In this document: piece by piece, positions 9,244 through 11,001 of the stretch
Layout: each line of letters begins with the position of its first letter
How positions within the stretch are numbered: position 1 is the first letter of the stretch
From: JAULUH01 sp032111745
GTDB lineage: Bacteria; Chloroflexota; Anaerolineae; JAAEKA01
Reading direction: 5' to 3'
Assembly (NCBI GenBank): GCA_032111745.1
Contig: JAULUH010000293.1
Coordinates: 1-11,001, forward strand
Length of the DNA stretch: 11,001 nt
Translations under genes and position numbers: made by a program
Notes under the pieces: model-generated
The model's database searches: none
Seen by the model: only the letters and a program-made list of their open reading frames with translations
Told to the model about the DNA's origin: nothing

Positions 9244-9290
9244 ATGAGCACGCCAACTCCAGATCAAGCACTGGATCGAGAGCCAATTCG

Positions 9291-9635
9291 GTGACGACCG
9301 TCGAGATGCCCCAACTAGGTGACTGGTTTTCGGTCCGCTTCGACGATACCGCCATCGCTCTGGAGGTGACTCCACAGGACGCAACCGCCTGGGAGGCAGT
9401 CATTCCCTGGGAGCGCATCATCCGGGTCTGCTTCCGGGCTGGCGACTGGTGGGAGTCTGATGTCGTGTATGTATTCACGGACGAGCGCCCGGAAAGCTAT
9501 GCCATCCCCGTCGAAGCCCATGGTGGGCAGGCCTTGTGGTTTGAGATCCTCGGAAGAAATCTGTTCGACGCAGAGATGGCGGTGGCGGCAGCGGCGACCA
9601 ATGAGCTGTTTTGTTCTCCGCCTCCCGGGCAGTAG
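9291..9635 (+). CDS. Uncharacterised small soluble protein, 114 aa
   Basis: I recognise the pattern of a small bacterial hypothetical family but no function. Visible features: TTVEMPQLGDWFSVRFDD, then PWERIIRVCFRAGDWWESD, then VYVFTDERPESYAIPVEAHG, and a tail GRNLFDAEMAVAAA...LFCSP. The phrase 'ERPESY-IP-EA-GG' and 'LFDAE-A--AA' recur in relatives as far as I remember. The protein is rich in aromatic residues, has no signal peptide or membrane segment and is probably a small alpha/beta fold. The start is GTG 9291; ATG 9306 is the alternative. The GTG overlaps the TGA of a 16-codon reading frame (ATG 9244 to TGA 9294), which might be a leader peptide but could be chance. It lies between two toxin-antitoxin loci and converges on hicB. 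Whether it is a solitary cargo gene or part of the island is unclear. Confidence 0.75.
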   Translation: MTTVEMPQLGDWFSVRFDDTAIALEVTPQDATAWEAVIPWERIIRVCFRAGDWWESDVVYVFTDERPESYAIPVEAHGGQALWFEILGRNLFDAEMAVAAAATNELFCSPPPGQ

Positions 9636-9670
9636 ACCGGGGCTGGTCCAGGGTTGAGGTGGCAGCCACT

Positions 9671-10081
9671 TCAACGGGCTTCGCCGTGGCCGGCGATGAA
9701 TTCCAGGGCGGCCTGGGTCAGGAGGCCGGAGCGGGTTTCGCCGTGGTGAGAGGCGTAGTCGTCCACCAGGGCCAGGATGCGCTCGGGTACGGTGATATTC
9801 ACCCGTTTGGCCTTGCCGGAGAGGCGGGAGATGTCCACCGGGACCAGGGCCCAGATGCCTCCGGCGTAGCGGGGGTCGTCCATGTGGTGCTCGATGGACT
9901 GGGGGGGAGGAACCGGCTCATCGTCGATCATGAGGCCCTCGACGTGGCAGGCAATGGCCTCCTCGGCAGCGTTGAGGGCCGCGTCGACGGTCTCGCCGGC
10001 ACTGAAGCAGCCGGGCAGGTCAGGCACGGTGACGCCGTAGTCGGAATGCTCGTCTTTGTGGATTACCACGGGGTATCGCAT
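9671..10081 (-). CDS. hicB: HicB-family antitoxin
   Basis: A 136-aa antitoxin. The N-terminal partial RNase H-like fold (about 1-60) shows the HicB pattern MRYPVVIHKDEHSDYGVTVP then DLPGCFSAGETVDAALNAAE. The C-terminal part (93-129), KRVNITVPERILALVDDYAS then RSGLLTQAALEFI, is a ribbon-helix-helix DNA-binding domain, so it should both neutralise HicA and repress the operon. The frame is open to 10246, but that extension is only the opposite frame of hicA; the start is ATG 10081. An AAGG ribosome site lies in the last codons of hicA, seven bases upstream, with four bases between the genes, meaning coupled translation. The protein is complete with a normal length. Confidence 0.95.
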   Translation of the reverse strand: MRYPVVIHKDEHSDYGVTVPDLPGCFSAGETVDAALNAAEEAIACHVEGLMIDDEPVPPPQSIEHHMDDPRYAGGIWALVPVDISRLSGKAKRVNITVPERILALVDDYASHHGETRSGLLTQAALEFIAGHGEAR

Positions 10082-10085
10082 GGTG

Positions 10086-10280
10086 TTACCTTGGGGGCCA
10101 CTCCCAGCCGGCCTGGCGGAAGATGTTGCGCAGGGTGCCGATGGGCAGGTCTCTCTTGGGATGCGGCAGGGTGACCCGGCCGGGCTTCTCAGGGTGTTTG
10201 AACTGATGGTGGCTGCAGCGTACATGGACGAGTATCCACCCATCACGACGTAACCTCGCGATCATCTCCCCGCTATCCAC
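10086..10280 (-). CDS. hicA: HicA-family mRNA interferase toxin
   Basis: A 64-aa toxin with a double-stranded-RNA-binding-like fold that cleaves mRNA. The pattern DSGEMIARLRRDGWILVHVR then SHHQFKHPEKPG, TLPHPKRDLPIGTL and IFRQAG matches HicA. The catalytic histidine is His24, in CSHHQF where most relatives have GSHHQF, so Gly is replaced by Cys at 22. The start is chosen as GTG 10280: the -10 box of the promoter lies at 10288-10293 and contains the earlier ATG (10292), so that ATG would not be in the message. GTG then lies at or near the first transcribed base (leaderless), and the sequence aligns with the usual M-D-S-x-E start of HicA. ATG 10265 is a second choice, but its GGGGAG touches the codon. 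It is followed four bases later by hicB. Confidence 0.92.
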   Translation of the reverse strand: MDSGEMIARLRRDGWILVHVRCSHHQFKHPEKPGRVTLPHPKRDLPIGTLRNIFRQAGWEWPPR

Positions 10281-10287
10281 AGAAGTA

Positions 10288-10315
10288 ATCATACACACAA
10301 TACACATCTTGTCAA
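10288..10315 (-). promoter_or_regulatory. Promoter of the hicA-hicB operon
   Basis: On the minus strand: a consensus TTGACA (10310-10315), a 16-base spacer and TATGAT (10288-10293). This is the strongest promoter in the window. The spacer holds a TGTGTATTGTGTGTA alternating stretch. Transcription would start about 10280, at the GTG proposed for hicA. HicB probably binds in or near it by its ribbon-helix-helix domain, which is inference. Confidence 0.75.
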
Positions 10316-10402
10316 CAAGTTGCCAGCGCGGGGGAGAGGTACGGGGCATAGGACAAATCATGCGGGTGCCAGGACTGGGCGGGCATATCATCCCGGAACG
10401 GG

Positions 10403-10485
10403 ACGGAGGCCCGCGCCCTACGACGGGGATCATAGCCTGGCCAAGGGAGGGGCGGGCACGGAGGCCTGCGCACTACGAACCGGGG
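10403..10485. repeat. Imperfect direct repeat of about 25 bases
   Basis: ACGGAGGCCCGCGCCCTACG (10403-10422, continuing to GGGG by 10428) and ACGGAGGCCTGCGCACTACG (10458-10477, continuing to GGGG by 10485) differ at only two of the first 20 bases. They lie 55 bases apart between the hicA promoter and the end of the glycosyltransferase gene. They lie in non-coding DNA of about 170 bases in which I see no gene. Confidence 0.55.
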
Positions 10486-10488
10486 CGC

Positions 10489-11001
10489 TCACAGGGTGTT
10501 AGGGAGGTGGGCGTAGAAGTCCCAGTCGGCGGCGATGAGGGTGCGGATGAGCTCGGTGGCGCAGGGTTGCCAGCGGCGGTCGGCGGTGCGCTTGACGCTG
10601 GTGTTGCCGCGGTGGATGAGGCCGACGAGGAAGCGGTGGTCGTCCAGGGCCAGGACGTGCTTGGGCCGGCTGCTCCAGAGGAAGCGGTTGTCCTCGCCGA
10701 CGGTGATGGGCGGGAAGGGGTTCTGCTGCCAGAAGGCACGGGTGTAGCACAGGCTGTTGCCGGCGACCCAGGGCCGGCCGTTCGGGGGGTAGACGTAGTG
10801 CCAGGAGCGGCCGGTGGCCGGCTGGTAGTAGAGCACCCGGCTGGTGCCACAGACGTCGGCCTGGTGGGCCAGCAACTGGGCGACCTGGTAGGAGAGGCGC
10901 CAGCTGGCCTGCCAGTCGTCGTCGTCCCAGTGGACGAGCACGTCACCCGCGGCCAGCTCGTTGGCCTGGTTGCGCTTGGCGCCCAGGGGCAACCGTGCTG
11001 G
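10489..11001 (-). CDS. C-terminal part of a family 2-like (GT-A fold) glycosyltransferase
   Basis: The minus-strand frame is open from the window edge to TGA at 10489, giving 170 visible residues; the beginning lies beyond 11001. The segment LPLGAKRNQANELAAGDVLV followed by HWDDDDW is the standard GT2 'acceptor/metal' region, with the DxD-type acidic run binding the sugar-nucleotide metal ion. Further on, SLCYTRAFWQQNPFP and VGEDNRFLW carry the conserved ED pair of the active site. Such enzymes add sugars to polysaccharides, lipids or proteins; the sugar and acceptor cannot be told here. No membrane segment is visible in this part. The family call is good; the exact family within GT-A glycosyltransferases is not certain. 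Confidence 0.85.
   Translation of the reverse strand, partial: PARLPLGAKRNQANELAAGDVLVHWDDDDWQASWRLSYQVAQLLAHQADVCGTSRVLYYQPATGRSWHYVYPPNGRPWVAGNSLCYTRAFWQQNPFPPITVGEDNRFLWSSRPKHVLALDDHRFLVGLIHRGNTSVKRTADRRWQPCATELIRTLIAADWDFYAHLPNTL

Noticed and set aside
10082..10246. 55-residue N-terminal extension of HicB
   Set aside because: It is an alternative frame of hicA; HicB homology starts at MRYPVVIH with its own AAGG site.
9577..10253. + strand frames 9611-10174 and 10056-10253
   Set aside because: They are antisense shadows of hicB and hicA.
10281..10433. Longer HicA beginning as far up as 10433
   Set aside because: It would run through the TTGACA/TATGAT promoter, and HicA homology starts near DSGEMIARL.

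Overview
High-GC bacterial DNA with tightly packed genes. The likeliest source is a Chloroflexota (Anaerolineae-like) bacterium. This is inferred from the flavour of the MutS N-terminus, a MalT-type LuxR regulator remnant and several toxin-antitoxin pairs of kinds common there. No rRNA or tRNA is present to confirm it. There is no CRISPR array and no intact insertion sequence.

Left part (1-5421, + strand): the tail of a small Pepco-like protein, then an 818-residue CHAT-family caspase-like protease with an intact His/Cys dyad, then a complete mutS starting 18 bases after the CHAT stop. The first two look like a biological-conflict (defence or cell-death) pair of the kind described for CHAT and NTPase systems. 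mutS is a housekeeping gene that may be read from the same transcript. Just after mutS lies a short purine-rich 9-base-period repeat. On the opposite strand (5505-6329) is a LipM-like octanoyl/lipoyl transferase gene with a -10 box almost touching its start codon.

Middle part (6467-8923, + strand): an accessory patch. It opens with a decayed C-terminal fragment of a MalT-like LuxR regulator. Two adjacent modules follow, each a ~100-residue DUF6922-like protein overlapping an AbiEii/AbiGii-type nucleotidyltransferase toxin. In module 1 the toxin has lost about 60 internal residues and is frameshifted, while its partner is intact. Module 2 is intact and has a good sigma70-type promoter. The modules are diverged relatives rather than a recent duplication.

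Right part (8924-11001): about 300 bases with no gene except one hairpin, then a small uncharacterised + strand gene (9291-9635). Convergent with it is a minus-strand hicA-hicB pair, whose promoter overlaps the apparent first ATG of hicA, so a leaderless GTG start is more likely. At the edge is the C-terminal part of a family 2-like glycosyltransferase. The picture is a core gene (mutS) bordered by conflict, toxin-antitoxin and decayed genes.
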